A stretch of DNA of 64,000 nt, from contig OU015569.1 of assembly GCA_907165135.1 (NCBI GenBank), positions 2,728,001 to 2,792,000 on the forward strand. Reading direction: 5' to 3'. Source of the DNA: Oikopleura dioica (taxonomy: Eukaryota > Chordata > Appendicularia > Copelata > Oikopleuridae). Positions 1 through 12,593 of the stretch are shown in pieces (positions within the stretch are counted from its first letter, which is position 1; each line of letters begins with the position of its first letter). The position numbers and the translations under genes were made by a program. The notes beneath the pieces were generated by a model, which saw only the letters and a program-made list of their open reading frames with translations, searched no databases and was not told the origin of the DNA.

Positions 1-3000
1 CACATTTGACAATCGCCAGTGTTTATCGTCAGCGATCGAGAGCTTTTCCGAGCTTTGACTTGAGTAAGTTTGTGAGTTATTGTTGCTCCACGCGCCTCTT
101 GGACCAGCCAAGAAGCGATTCTGTCTTCTCCAGCTTCGGAATGAGCCTGCATGTTGGTTTACTAATTGTCTCTTCGCTTTTTCATAACGCTTGCGTTCGT
201 TTTCAAGGAATGTTTTGAACGGCTCGTTCAAGTTCCCTTCTAGTAACAGCTTTGCTTCTCCACTTTGCTTGTCGCGGTGATGTGACTCGATTATTGCCAG
301 TTCCGAAGCTTGCTGAAGAAGTAAATTTATTTCCACGATTCGGTGATTGTCTAATGATTGTTCGAACTTGCTCGCTGCAGGCGTTGCGACTTCAGTGATG
401 AATGCCATGATTTCATCGGACTCGGTGTACTTGATAAATGAGTTCTGGAACTGCATTAAGTTTCCTTCGCGTGCAGGCATATTCGGCATACGAGACGCCG
501 CCCAAGGAATAGAATCGACAAGATCGCGGATGACTGGAATGACGAAACTGGAAACACGCTGATCGGGCTCAGACAACACGAGAAGAATTAGCCCGTTGAG
601 GACGAACGCCGCGCTCTCCGGTGAGTACCGATTGTGGCCAACAAGAAGACGATGGAGCTGTGAACTCGCTTCAGCGATGACGGAAATCTTCTTGCTCTTC
701 ATCGAGTAAACAAGAATTGCAATAGCAATTGCCTGAAGTTCGGGCCATCCATCAGATTCTGAGTTCTCCCAGACAAACATGGCGTCCATCAACTTCACGA
801 GTAATTGCAAATCTGCCTCTTCCAAAACTTTCGTTCTATTTGCCTCAAGAAAGTAGAAGTTGTAGAAAAGAACGCACAAGGTTTCACCATCCTTCGCACA
901 ATTGAAAGAGTCAGAAGAATCTTTGTAAATTTTCAGAATTGCCTTCTCCACCCACTTTCGGATCAGCTGCTGACCGGTGATTACGTACATCTCGATGCCG
1001 ACAAGTCGTTCAATTGAGCACAGTGCGGCAAGAGATGCTTTCCACTTGTCAAGATGAGTTTGACGTCCTTTGGCTGACCCATTCCAGGATATTTGGTAGA
1101 TCGAGTTCACTACATTTTCTACGAGCTCTTCGTGAACTTCTTCGCTTACAGCTTCACTGGCAAACTTATCACCGTGGGGGACTTGAAGAAGACGAACCAG
1201 AGTATCTTGCCATCCAGCGATCGCAGCAGCTTGCCTCGCTTGTTCTGGACTAGCAGAAAGCCACTCGGAAACGAGACTCGCTGTTTTCAGCTTTTCTTTC
1301 ACTCCTGAATGCGTGCCAATGTAGTGGACGAGTGCAAGGCGATCGGAAATTGTAAAACTGCACGTAAACACGACATCAATGAGCAAGCTATGCGCTTTAC
1401 GGGATTCTGCTATTTTAGATTTTAGAAGTATTCCGAGAATTCCGCCGGCTGAGGAGAGTCTCAATCGACCTCTGTATTCTTCCGAGACATGGGACGACTT
1501 TAACAGGAGCAAGAATAAGTTTAGGATTGATGAATGTAGTTCGGGTGCGTTTTCAAGCGTAAGAAGATACCAAAGAAGCTCTCCTTTTTCAGCTTCGAAC
1601 ATGATTCGTACAAGATTCTCGCAGCCTGGTCGCCTCAATAGCTCAATGCAGGATGTAAGTGCTTCTGCAGCGGCGCTGACTTCTGATTCCGAGCCCCCAA
1701 CTGAGCAAACAATGATGAAGCTAAGAATCGCGTCGATTTCGTCTACGTTCGTGTTTTTGAGCATGTAAAACTTGACTAAAGAAAAGATCGCCCCGCGAAC
1801 TTGCTTTTCGTCTTCAGGAAGAATGCCGATATCCATCGATGAAACTGAGCTTCGGGTTGATAATTCACCATCCCTACTCGACGACGATGGGAGCGGAAAC
1901 GACTTGCAGCAGTACGTCCGAATGACATCGAGCATGAAACAAACGCCATACTGTGAGCGATTGAAACGTTTGGAGTCTTTTATCAAAGTAGAAAGATACT
2001 GAACATGACTGACTCTTGTAGCGTAGTCAGAATGGCACCACACTCGGAAGTCGAAAAGCAAGTAATGGCGAATATCGGATACAAGATCAGGAAACTCCGA
2101 AACTGGAAAAGCTTCAAGTAATCGCTGACATTCGAACAGAAAATTTCCATCAATCAATGGACCGGGGAACTTTTGCAAAAGGGCTCCAAGGATCGCAAAC
2201 GAATTATTCTCCACAGCAATTAGTTTCAATGGAACATCACTCCCATTGAGCAGTTTCCGCAAAAGTCTTATAAAAATGGCCATCGGATGTAATTGAGTAC
2301 GCTCAGATACCGGCGGCCATCTTTTTATTTGATCAAGAAGTGGAAACATAACCGAGATGCCTGAGAGTGCATGAACAGCCGCTCGAATATCAGGAGCACC
2401 ACGTAGTCTTCCTGTCAAACAGGCATCGTTTCGCCCTGTCGGTGCCAGATTCCGCACCGAGTAGGAGTCGCAGTTTTTCGGGTGATAGTAAAGACGCAAG
2501 AATATTTGAAAGTCAGATGTTGCCGAATTGGTTGATTGAAATTGAACGAGAGAGTTTGGCCCCCACTCTGAAAGAAGCTGAATCAGATTTTCAGGGACAG
2601 CGGCGTTGAGAAGCAGCTGGTATCCTATCAGTCCGTGAACACTTCGAGGACGTCCCCAGATTCTATCCCTTGACTCAGCTTTGCACCAGCTTACGGAGCC
2701 GTCGTCGTTGAATTCTTCGCTCTTCGACTTGGTCATTTTAGACATAATGCTTCCAAGAGCCATGCCGGCCATTCCAGAGATCGAATTCGACAGGGGCATT
2801 CCTTGACTTGGCATGTCCAGGCCACATCCTATTCTCACTTTGAGTTTATCCGTCGATGTGGTGGTCAGTTTGTGAGAACAGATCAAAAACTTGTCGATGT
2901 AAATGCTACACGTCGCGGTGCCAGAAAGCAACGAAGCAGGACTCAGTTGGACTGCGATAGAGTGCCACGAAGAGTCGACGACTGATTTTTCCAGCTCCGC

Positions 3001-5145
3001 AGTGACGGTAGTAAAGGAGCTTTTCGATAAATGCGCGAATACAAGCTTATTTTGGTCGGAAATGAAAAGCTCGTAGCCGCAATAGTTCTTGTCCAGGAAA
3101 CTGAAGAGAACTCGTCTCCATGAAACCTTTACCGGAAAAGGATCAAGACAGAACCAGCCAAAGTAAGTAAAGCCATTTAAAAGCGGCTGGATATAATCCG
3201 ATGACAGGCCAGTCCCTTGATCGTACATTTCGAAAAAGTCCTGCGCGGGCGAACGGTCCATCGGAATTTCAGACAAGCACTGGAGCAAAGCTAGCCCGTA
3301 GGATTGTTTGTCATGGATGAGCTTGAGCAGTTTTGTCAAATTCTCGGTGGAGATAGCGTACGATGACACTGTGGAAATGATAGAAATGACCTTGTCGACA
3401 ATTTCTCGAGGAACATGGCTTTCGTGTGCTTCTTCTAAAATGAAATGTTAGATTTGGTGTGGCTTGAAGAATCAAGATTACCGAGATAGTTGAGGAGAGC
3501 TCCAACGATGTCAGCTTCGAAGCCCAAGACTCGATTCGCCGTCGAGTATTTGAAGAGATCTTCGATCTTCTCAACTAGCCACAGGCGAATAGACTCGTCC
3601 ACTTGCAACAGCCAAGTGACTGTAAGAGTCGGAATTTCAGAAATCTTGAGCCGTTCGAAAGACGTCCCTTCATAAGTCCGCTCCAAGCACTAAACTCATT
3701 CATAGCAACATAGAAACACTTGAAAGTCTTTATAAATCGACATGCAATTTGACGAATAGAAGAATGGACACAAATGTTAAAATCAAATAAATGAAGAATA
3801 AATGAGATGAAGGAATCACATAACTGATAAATTGTTAAATTATTCACCGTTTTTAAGCTTTCTTCTTTGAACTGAAAGTAACAGTAATTTACACCACTGT
3901 TGCGCTAGCTAACTCCTGATTTGAAGGTTAAAAATTCTAAAAGTACTTCTTGGAATACAATGTTACTTACGAAGTGAAGCAGTCTGGATATGAACTGTTT
4001 TTGGTTCTTTGTTTGCCAGAAGAGCGGCTCGAGCAAGTCCTTCCAAGATCCCCAGACGTCAATAATCGCAGCCTTCACGTTTTCATTGTTGCTCGAGAGT
4101 CTCTCTACAGTGGAGAGGAATGTATCAGCGTCGATGTTGTCAATGTCCTCGTCCATCAACGATTTGAGAATTGCGAAAAGGCCGTTTTGAAGAAAGCTCA
4201 TTTGCATGGTCGAAATGTCGCCGTTGTTGCTGTTCGATATGATGCGATTGACCGAGGAGAGGAACTGGCTGTTTGCGCTGTGGCGAATAATTGACAGAAA
4301 ACAGGAAATGCAGTCGCGAAGCGGAATAGGCTGAAGACCCTGAAGGATGATGGTTGAAAGAAAGTTAGTTTGAAAAAGAAAAGTACCTTGAAATTGTGAG
4401 TAGAATAAATAAAACGCTCGAATAATCGAAGAACAAGCTCGAAATGCCCGTTGAAGTCTTCGCCAGGATCAATCGAGCGCCGCAGCTCTTGCTCCAAAAC
4501 AGTTAGCAGCTCTTGCGTGAGCAGCAGTCGATGATGCGCGATATTCGAACTGAGCAAAAGGCCGTACACGCGCAAAACGAGCCGCTTCTTCAAAAAGCCG
4601 CCTGAGCCAGAAAAGCTCCCCACGGCTCTGGCGTAATCCACCAAAGGTCGAACGAAGTCTTCGATGTTTCCCCGCGCCGTCGTGTCAGATTTGTTCTTGC
4701 AGTTTTGGTCCCGCCAGTTTCTGCGGGGATCGATGATGATTTCGAAAAACTCAAACAGTGTGTCAAGAAAGATGCTTTCGAATTTCTCGTCGTCGGAAGA
4801 GTCCAGCACGGAGGAAAAGCATCGCGTAAGAAACTTGATTGAAATGTCCGTCGAGCGAGAGAATCGCCGTAAAACGTGAATGAGACGGATCAGCTTTGTT
4901 TGCTCGATTTCATCTTTATCTGAAACAATGATGTAAAAATGAATGTCTCGTAAGAAGAGGATGAGTCTTGCTCTCTTACCTAGCATAGATTCAAGCTGCG
5001 TGGCGAGAGCCGAAACGGTATTTTGGGGGATATGATCTAGCGAAATATCAACCGAGGCTTCTATTATCACTACAACTTCAAAAAGATCGCATTCTCCAGA
5101 GGCAAAGCGCTGCCAAACGGCGTAAAGCCTGTCCAATTCCGTCAT
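1..5145 (-). CDS. NBEAL-like BEACH-family scaffold protein, N-terminal part (runs off the window)
   Basis: Five exons join with canonical GT-AG introns and keep frame: 5145-4980, 4919-4387, 4339-3971, 3689-3482, then one long open exon from 3434 to base 1, about 1,500 residues in all. The N-terminal part is helical and armadillo-like and includes DPRRNWR. The long exon opens with a concanavalin-like segment (FTYFGWFCLDPFPVKVSWRR, then FSFLDKNYCGYELFISD), which resembles the LamG-like module of the neurobeachin family, followed by a helical region. The BEACH and WD40 parts expected at the C-terminus would lie outside the window. Family members scaffold vesicle traffic. The module looks closer to NBEAL1/2 than to NBEA/LRBA, but that is remembered similarity, not an alignment. 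The ATG follows a 3' splice site and lies 85 bp downstream of the METTL2-like stop, which suggests an operon. Confidence 0.75.
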
Positions 5146-5161
5146 TTTTAGAATTTTACAT

Positions 5162-5175
5162 TCTGAAAAGAATCC
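5162..5175 (-). promoter_or_regulatory. Probable trans-splice acceptor of the NBEAL-like gene
   Basis: On the minus strand a pyrimidine-rich CTTTTCAG ends at 5163, 17 bases upstream of the ATG at 5145 and about 67 bases after the stop codon of the upstream gene. No exon on the same strand can supply a cis donor without running through that stop. This fits spliced-leader trans-splicing of the downstream gene in an operon. The leader donor gene itself is not in the window. Confidence 0.5.
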
Positions 5176-5230
5176 TTTTATTTATAATTGGAATCTTATT
5201 TTAGATCACATGCTACAATTTCACATTAAT

Positions 5231-6315
5231 CTAGATTGCTTCTTTTCGGTAAATGGCTTGCTCCCAGACACGGTACATTTTTAAACGTTTAGCGCGATTT
5301 ACTTGAAGTCTTCTATCAGTCAGCAATTGCTCGCGTTTCAGACCAGCCTGGAAAAAGAAGAATTAGCAACTTATCGTGGAACTAGAAGAGCTACCGATTC
5401 AAATAAATTAGCAACATCTTCTTCTGTAAAAAAGTAGACCAATGTTCCGTCTCCTCTTGTGTAGGTATTTTCGCCTGCTACTCTTGTTGGCTTATTATGA
5501 GTTTTAAAAATTTTCGATGAAAGTGGTTTATCAGTAGAATTCCGAATGTTTTCAACCCTTCCTTGAACCTGAGTTGCGACATGTCATATCTTCCATAGTC
5601 GCGGAAAAAAATATCCCCGCCGGGTTTCAAGCAGTCCGCCATTTTCGAAATGGCATTCTTCATTCTGTCAAAGGGCAGGGCAGATAGCACGAAGGTGCAA
5701 ATGATCACATCTACTTTTTCCGGAATTTCAATCGCCACGTCACTCGCCAAATCATGCTGAAAGATATGCCCTCGATCGCCGTATTTTTTCACGAGTTCTT
5801 TGCAAATTTCCACGCTTTTTGGAGCGAAGTCACAACCCAGATTTGAGTTCGATCGTGCTTTTCTACATTATAATATAAAAAACAAAGTAATCTTTTGAAA
5901 AAATTCGAACTCTTTCCGAAAACTTTGTAATTCTGATGCGAAGTCGTCGCCTCCAAAAGCGGCACCACATTCGACCCATTTCCACAGCCCAGCTCAAGCA
6001 CAACCAGTTCCGGCGAGTTCTTCGGATTTAACCGTTCAAACTCCGTGAACAACCAAGACCGGTCTTTGAAGAACTTGTTTTCGTGCTTTTCGTAAAAGCA
6101 GTTCCAGTTTTCCGAGGCCGTTTCTCCCGCCACTTTCATTCTTTCTTCCACATTTTCCGACTTCTCGATTTGCTTTCTGATCTGTTCCAGCGCATTTTCC
6201 TCCTGTTGTGCGTCCCATTCGACGCGGTCCCAAGCGTTGTGTTTGAAAATTTCACTGTCTTCTTTTATCAAGCGATTTCCGAATTGCGGCCGTTTTTCTG
6301 TCTCTTCCACGGTCA
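5231..6315 (-). CDS. METTL2: METTL2-like tRNA N3-methylcytidine methyltransferase
   Basis: The N-terminus (KRPQFGNRLI, then FKHNAWDRVEWD), ENKFFKDRSWLFTEF, the SAM-binding LELGCGNGSNVVPLL and later FRDYGRYDMSQLRFK are hallmarks of the METTL2/6/8 family, which makes m3C32 in tRNA. The C-terminal exons give TRGDGTLVYFF and DRRLQVNRAKRLKMYRVW, again family-typical. Exons: 6315-5917, 5857-5557, 5482-5395, 5347-5231. The first intron cannot be spliced in frame with GT-AG; a GA donor at 5916 with AG at 5858 keeps the frame. ATG 6315 is the only plausible start, since the open frame upstream has no ATG. No mitochondrial presequence is obvious, so a cytosolic METTL2 is more likely than METTL8. Confidence 0.85.
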
Positions 6316-6584
6316 TTCTAGCGCTCAAATTTTTTTTACTATGAGTTTTCTTTAGGGTGCATTTTGGATCTGTCAACGAATTGGTCGGTATTCGCTGAGA
6401 GGGAAAAGTACCGAAACTGCTTCGATTGCGGCTTCTAGTTTTTTTCAATTGAAATGCATTTGCATTTCAAAGGGAAGGTAGAATTGGATTTATTTGAGTA
6501 AGGTACTGTCGGGCATACAGAAAACGAAAGAATTGATTACAGAAAAAGTATTTATCTAGAAGTGGTGATTTACGGCTTGAGAAA

Positions 6585-7127
6585 TCAGGACATTTCTTTA
6601 TTGAGCGCCCAGCGGAAGAAAACATTCAATCCCCACGCAGCCGCGTTGACCAGGCCAATGGAGCTGCCGACATTAACCCGGACATTGCCAACGTCTCCCT
6701 TTCCGAAAGAGACGGCAGTGTTAATAAGTGCGATGATTGAACCAGTGGCGACAAGGATCACTAGAGTAAGCAAATTACTAATTAGCTGTAGTGCTTATTG
6801 CTTACCCATGAAGATAGGGACGACTAGGTCGACCATGTGCCAGGGAATCTTGCTGCAGAATTCCCATTTTTCGTGGAGTTTTGATCCGAAGAATGTGAGA
6901 CCAAGACAGGAAAACTAGAATTTTAATAATTTTGCAAGCATGACTTGAGGGCTTACCGCGAGTGAGAACTTAGAAATGTGATAAAGAAATCTCACTCCGC
7001 CGAGACCATCATACCGGGCAAACCTAGCCAGTAGAATGATTGTAACAAGCGCGCAAATTGCTTGTAGGATCTTCGCTATGCCCAGCCGCGATTTTAAGTA
7101 CTCCAAGCTCGAGGAAATGAACATCAT
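6585..7127 (-). CDS. Four-TM membrane protein, MARVEL-like
   Basis: Three exons (7127-6957, 6914-6806, 6760-6585) join with GT-AG introns into about 150 residues with four hydrophobic segments: AKILQAICALVTIILLARFA, a segment around SKFSLAFSCLGLTFFG, MVDLVVPIFMVILVATGSII, and GLVNAAAWGLNVFF near the end. The size and spacing resemble MARVEL-domain proteins (CMTM/MAL/plasmolipin), which act in membrane apposition and sorting. No diagnostic catalytic motif exists for this family, so the assignment rests on topology alone. The gene lies 270 bp upstream of the METTL2-like gene on the same strand. Confidence 0.6.
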
Positions 7128-9575
7128 CGTATTTTTTTCGTTGTTATTTCTTACTTCTTTTGCGTTCTCAGCTCGATTGATGAAGAAAAAAGGGATGAAA
7201 CGGGCTACTCATAGAAAGCGCGAATCCCGGCGACCCAATAAGCGCCTCGGCGGGGCATCGCGCTTATCTATCCTCAGGGACGACCAAAAAAAGGAACATA
7301 TTTTCATGCCCGACAATAAATTTCTCAGTTCAGTCATCGTTGAAGAAGTTGATTTTTGACAAAAATCATTATTCTTTTTAATTTCTACGTATTTTTTGAT
7401 TGAACTTTTAAAGAATAAAAATTAAGTGTGTTTGGAACAGTAATTCTTTTACAGAAATTCTTCATTTTCCACACTTCTGATCAAAAGCTCTGGAAAGTTG
7501 AAGAAAATCGAAAAAATCGAGTTTGTAAAAGAAATGAGTGGGCGCCGAGAATCTGGGCTAGCCTCTCTTTTGACGAGTGGGCGCTGCGGAAAACTCGACC
7601 AGATTCTCTTTCGGAAATTGAAAAAGTGATTCTAGAAATTCTCGTTCGCAAGTTAAAGTTACAGAGAAATATGCAGAGTCCATTCCTTCTAATTTTATCT
7701 GTTTATTATTAATTAATTGTTTTGCAATTAAAAATTGACAATTGAATTGAAAGATTTGTAAATTACCATTTCTTAACCGAAAATCTTGTTTCTAGTAAAA
7801 TCTAAGTCAAACAATAAAATATTTATAATTGGGAATTAACATTGTTAGAAAAAGCGAATAATATCTTGTTATGTGAATCGATTCCAAACAGTGGGTCAAT
7901 GATTGCATAAGGAAACTTAATTTCAAAGTCGAAACAACTCGCATCTGAAAATTTACAAGCAGAGAAACAAAACTTCCTCCAGTCAGTAGTATTCTCTTAG
8001 GAAACACTCAATATTATTCGCCAAAGAATATCATATTCTGATATTCTGATTGACAATAAAGTGCTAGTGTAAGAATTACTGACGCTTCTAACGCTAACCT
8101 TCACCGAAATCATAGGGGCCCTACGTTAGGGCTGTCCCTTTGGCTGGGTTCGGCAACCTGTGGAGAAAACCTGAGTCAGGATTTGAAAGAGCAAGGTTTA
8201 AACGCAGGCCGGTGAGCCTAGCCTCTGGTTCTGCCACTGTACATACGAAGTGTTGTGACAGTGATTGAATTTTCGGAATTACATGTATTTTGTAAATGTT
8301 TTTTTCTGTATATTTCCATAATTTAAATTTCAAACTTGGTCAACGAGACGTTATTGTAATCCAGAAAGTAGCATCTACTATCGTGCATTTTCGGAGTCGT
8401 CTTTTCATTATTTACAGTCAGAGTTCAATGAAAATGTACAGCCAGTTTTTCATTTTGCCGAGGAGGTTCAATTTGATCGCTCCATTTTTTATTTATGGCG
8501 TTATGTTATCCGGGGAGCATTCGATATTATGGACCATGTCAAAACAGACAATTTGGAAGGTGCCCCTGTCCTTATCAATTATTCAGCGATTATTTATTTA
8601 TTTTCGGAAAATGGATTCTCCACTGGCAGTTAAAGCTCATTTTAACTTCGCGAACTGGCGATTTTCGCCACATTTGTCCTGCTTTAATATTAAACGACTA
8701 TTTATCGAGTGGCGAAGATCCGAATCAAGCTCCATTTGAAGTAAATGGGATAATCGCTGATAGCGAACCACTCATCACTATATTAGTCGCCCGCGGAGAG
8801 AACTGCTGCACATCAAGTTTACAATCCTTCTTTCTTTTTTTCAGCCCTTTTTCGGCCGATTATTTTAGCGGCGAAAACAGGAAACAGCGCCTTTGAAGAG
8901 AGCGGAATAGACCCATTAGAGGCTTATTACAAGAGTGAAAGGATACGAATAAGTACAGTAAGAGTAGTGCTTCAGACTTGGCTGAACAACCTTTGTACAA
9001 AACCCGAGACAGGGTTCGGGAAGAGCTTTTACAAAAGCCGTGTAGCTTGTTATCAAAGTCCTTTCAGTACCCTGACTCAGGTTATGTTCACATGTTGCCG
9101 AGTCAGGGCTTCAGAAGTTCAACGACTAGTACAGTCGATGATTAAATTAAACATTGCTCTCCTTCTCCTTGTCTTTAACTTGAAGCCGATCAGGTGCAAT
9201 TAGATTCGTCTCGCATTCCTCGACAAATTATTGCCCTTGATTTCGTCGGCTCAGAGTCTAGTTGTCGTAGCCATCTAATGAAAACAGAAACGCTTGTGAG
9301 AAAAGAGGGAGGATATCTTTAGAATTAAACTATTTGCGTCAAATCTGCTAGTAGACTCTATTTTACTGGCAAGAAGCAAGAGTCAGCGTAGAGGCATGGG
9401 AACTTAATTTGGCAGACTGAGATAGCGTCACTGCCGGGATAACTGCGAGGGCGCATATACCTCGTTTTTTTCTTCTTCTTTCGCGAGAAAAAAAGAAGCT
9501 TTGAAAGAAAGATAGAGCTGCTGCTATCAAGATATTATAATTTTTCCTTCTGAAATCAAACAGAGATTTTTTAGA
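7128..9575. other. Intergenic region without a recognisable gene
   Basis: This is AT-rich spacer between divergently transcribed genes, the MARVEL-like gene leftward and the ZIP gene rightward. The short ORFs show no family motif. It holds two degenerate copies of the inverted-repeat family described at 56,344 (about 8,142-8,255 and 8,972-9,115). The last 150 bp before 9,576 contain a TTTTTTCTTCTTC tract and probably include the ZIP promoter. Confidence 0.5.
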
Positions 9576-11950
9576 ATGCAGTGCAGCAGCTGTTTGCTCC
9601 TGAGCTCGTTGTGCGTCTCACACTACCTGGCATTCGCGTACGCTCAAGTGCCGGACGTCGACATCGAGGTACCCGCGCTGATTGATCCACAGCCCCGTTG
9701 CCCAATGCTCTTCAACGACCAAAGCTCGCCAGGGAAAAGAGGAAAGATCAGGGTGAACGTCCTCGACGAGATACGAGAGCTGAACGTCTCCAGCTGGGAG
9801 ACGGGCGAAGTCTACGAAGATGTCCTAGTCAAGAAATTCGACTCTTCCGAGTTACCGATGTCCCCCAACGAAACTACCGAATTCTTCATGAACGAAATCC
9901 TCAAAGCCGGCGAAGAAGATTCGCTAGTTCTAGTTTATTTAAGGACAGGATCTTGATTTCCATTTTTAAATTGACAGTTGTGAACAAAAATGTCTCTAAA
10001 TCCTGGAAAAAGTGATCGAAGACGGCGAAAAATGAACTGGGAATTCACGAAAATAATCACTACCGAAAACCTCCCGGCTTTTTACAAAAAGAAAGGTACT
10101 CTTTCGAAGCGATTTTCTTGAAAAATTACAATATTTTAGGGATTTACTTGATCACTGAATTCACAATCAAAGCAGTGAGAGATTGCTCCAACGTAAATGG
10201 CATCTCCGGTGTAAAATCGAACAAAGTCGCCGACTTCATGAAAGACTGCGATTTCTATTACAACGAATGTCTTTGCGAAAAGAGTGGGGAGGAGAGCCTT
10301 AAGCCTGGATGCGATTGCTACGATGCTGACACTTGCCATGCGAATGCCAATCTCCCTGGCGGGTACCACTGCGCGAAGGTGAGTGCTTGAGTTGCTCTGA
10401 GCAGTAATGAATGGTTTCAGTGTCCTTTCGGCTATATGGGCGAGCACTGCAAGAAAAGCATTTTCTTCATCGGTTCATTGGCGATTTCGATCATCTCGCT
10501 TACCTCGCTGGCCGGCGCCGTCTTAGCGCCGATGCGATCATGGCCTATTTATCCGGACTTACAGTCGGGAATGGTGGCATTAGCCATCGGATGCCTTTCT
10601 GGCGATGCCGTTTTGCATTTGATCCCCGTAAGTCTTTTCTCATCGCTGAATATTGTGCTGATCCGCGCTTATGATCGTATAAGTCAAGCAATATTGCTTA
10701 TATCTCTTTGAAGATTATCTTCGGCTTGCATGGGCATGCGCATAACGAACACGAAGAAGATCGCCATCACGGACACAATCAGGAGCATCATGAACTCGAC
10801 CACCACGGCCACGAAGGTGAAGAAGAAGGGGAAGGACTCCCGCATAACATTATAACTAAAAGGTAAGCCAATCACTATGAATTTGAATGATGTATTGATA
10901 ATCAGAGGGTTGATGCTTCTACTCGGTCTCTACATCTTCTATCTCTTCGAAACTGGCATCGGACTGTGGCACAGCTTCAAGCAAGCAAAGCAAGATTCTT
11001 CAGACAACGAAATCGGCGCAAGAAGAAAGTCCTCCAAGTCGAGGCATTATTCGGAGAGCGGAGGCCCTGGCCACAAGCTAAGGTACTCTTGGTATGATTT
11101 CTTCATGCAAATAACGATCCGAATTCAGTATCATCGAAGACAGAAACAACGAAATCTGCATTGACGAAAAGTGTAATTCGAATACAGACGACGTTTTTCT
11201 CAACCAAAATGAAGAGACCGCGATGCTAGAAAACGCGCAAGAAATGCTGATAAAGAACGGGAATGGACACGTAGGTCATCACGGACACACGCATGGACAC
11301 TCGCACGGGCCAAACGACGTCGCTCTCGTTGGCTGGATGGTGATTTTAGGCGACGCCTTTCACAATTTCGCCGACGGTTTAGGTTAGCTCTCCTTCGTTT
11401 TCCAGAGCCATTAAAGTTCGTTTCTAGCGATCGGTGCAGCGTTCTCGGCTTCCTATTCGATTGGATTAGGCACGGTTTTTGCCGTTTTCTTTCACGAATT
11501 GCCGCATGAAATTGGCGATTTTGCTGTCCTCCTCAGCTCTGGCTTCACTGTCAAAAAAGCCATGTTCTGGAATTTAGTTTCTGTAAGTCAAATGGACCCC
11601 CTCGCTTTTGGTTATTTTGATTATTTCAGTCGTTCACCTGTTTTATTGGATTTTTCTTTGGCGCACTGCTTGGTGATACAGAAGAAATTAAAATTTGGAT
11701 TTTGGCGATTTCAGCTGGTGCATTTGGTAAGGAAGTAATTTGGAAATCTGGAAATTGAAGGAATGATTCAGTGTATATCGCGCTCGTTGATATGCTGCCT
11801 GAGATTCGTCTGACAACGCTGCCAGATGGTTGCGACGTCGGGACTATGCTTCGCCGCTTCTTCGTCCAACAGCTCGGCCTCATCAGCGGCGTCCTGCTCA
11901 TGTGGCTCCTCGCCGCTTTCGAAGAAAAACTCGTTGCCATCTTCCAGTAA
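9576..11950 (+). CDS. SLC39/ZIP family zinc transporter (LIV-1 subfamily)
   Basis: The C-terminal half has the ZIP signature: HNFADGL in TM4 and [12 protein letters not shown] in TM5, the metal-binding helix pair of the LIV-1 (LZT) subfamily. It also has His-rich loops ([16 protein letters not shown] and [12 protein letters not shown]). A signal peptide ([18 protein letters not shown]) starts the protein. The ectodomain carries a Cys-rich, EGF-like stretch ending [17 protein letters not shown] just before TM1. Exons from about 10,140 onward (10,421-10,627, 10,714-10,862, 10,906-11,082, 11,129-11,382, 11,429-11,582, 11,630-11,727, 11,772-11,950) use GT-AG. The junction between the first exon (ending about 9,940) and the exon encoding [16 protein letters not shown] cannot be closed with GT-AG; a GA donor is one in-frame solution. 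The protein should import zinc across a membrane. Confidence 0.85.
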
Positions 11951-12396
11951 CAATTGAAAATACTATTTGAAAAACATCTACTCGTACACAAACTCAGCAA
12001 GCCTCAAGTTCTTCCACTATCTCAAGTCACTCCCACTGGCTTCGCTGCCAAAAACTTTAAAAAAGAAAAATCAAAGAAAAAAAAATGAAAAAACAATACT
12101 GCTGTACTCCATGATTATCAAAGAAAAAACCCATTTCCCATTTAGTTCACACTGCTTGTCCTTCATTGTTTAGGCCCTCGAAAGAATACTCTGGACCTTT
12201 TTTAATCCATACCTCAATTTATTTCTTGTTGTCTGTGTAAGCTTTTTTTATTTCTGATTTATACTATTTACTTCATTCGTCGTATTAAATAATTATTTAT
12301 CCAGTTTCATTAATTCGATTTCTTTAAACCCATAAGTTATGGGAATACTTATGGGCCATAAGATATCTTACTCCCTCAAATATTTACTGTAGATGA

Positions 12397-12570
12397 TCTG
12401 GGTTCCGCAACCTGTGTAGAATACCTGAATCAATTTTCTGTAAGAGCTTCGACAAAAATCCGTATTATTAATTCTTTTTGGCTTCGTTTTTTTAAAAAGC
12501 TGCTCCGCGGCTTTTATTGAAGCTCTGTCAGAGCCCTGACTAAGGTTTTCTACACAGATTGCCGAGCTGA
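12397..12570. mobile_element. Copy of the short inverted-repeat (MITE) family
   Basis: The left end reads CTGGGTTCCGCAACCTGTGT and the right end is its imperfect reverse complement, TACACAGATTGCCGAGCTG. Between them are about 130 bp with the family-typical GCGGCTTTT core. The same ends recur near 8,142, 8,975, 51,705, 56,350 and 57,388. Confidence 0.6.
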
Positions 12571-12593
12571 TCATCAGCTCATCATCATTGATC

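Noticed and set aside
6083-6355. Plus-strand ORF rich in Phe/Leu
   Set aside because: Antisense of the METTL2-like coding exon.
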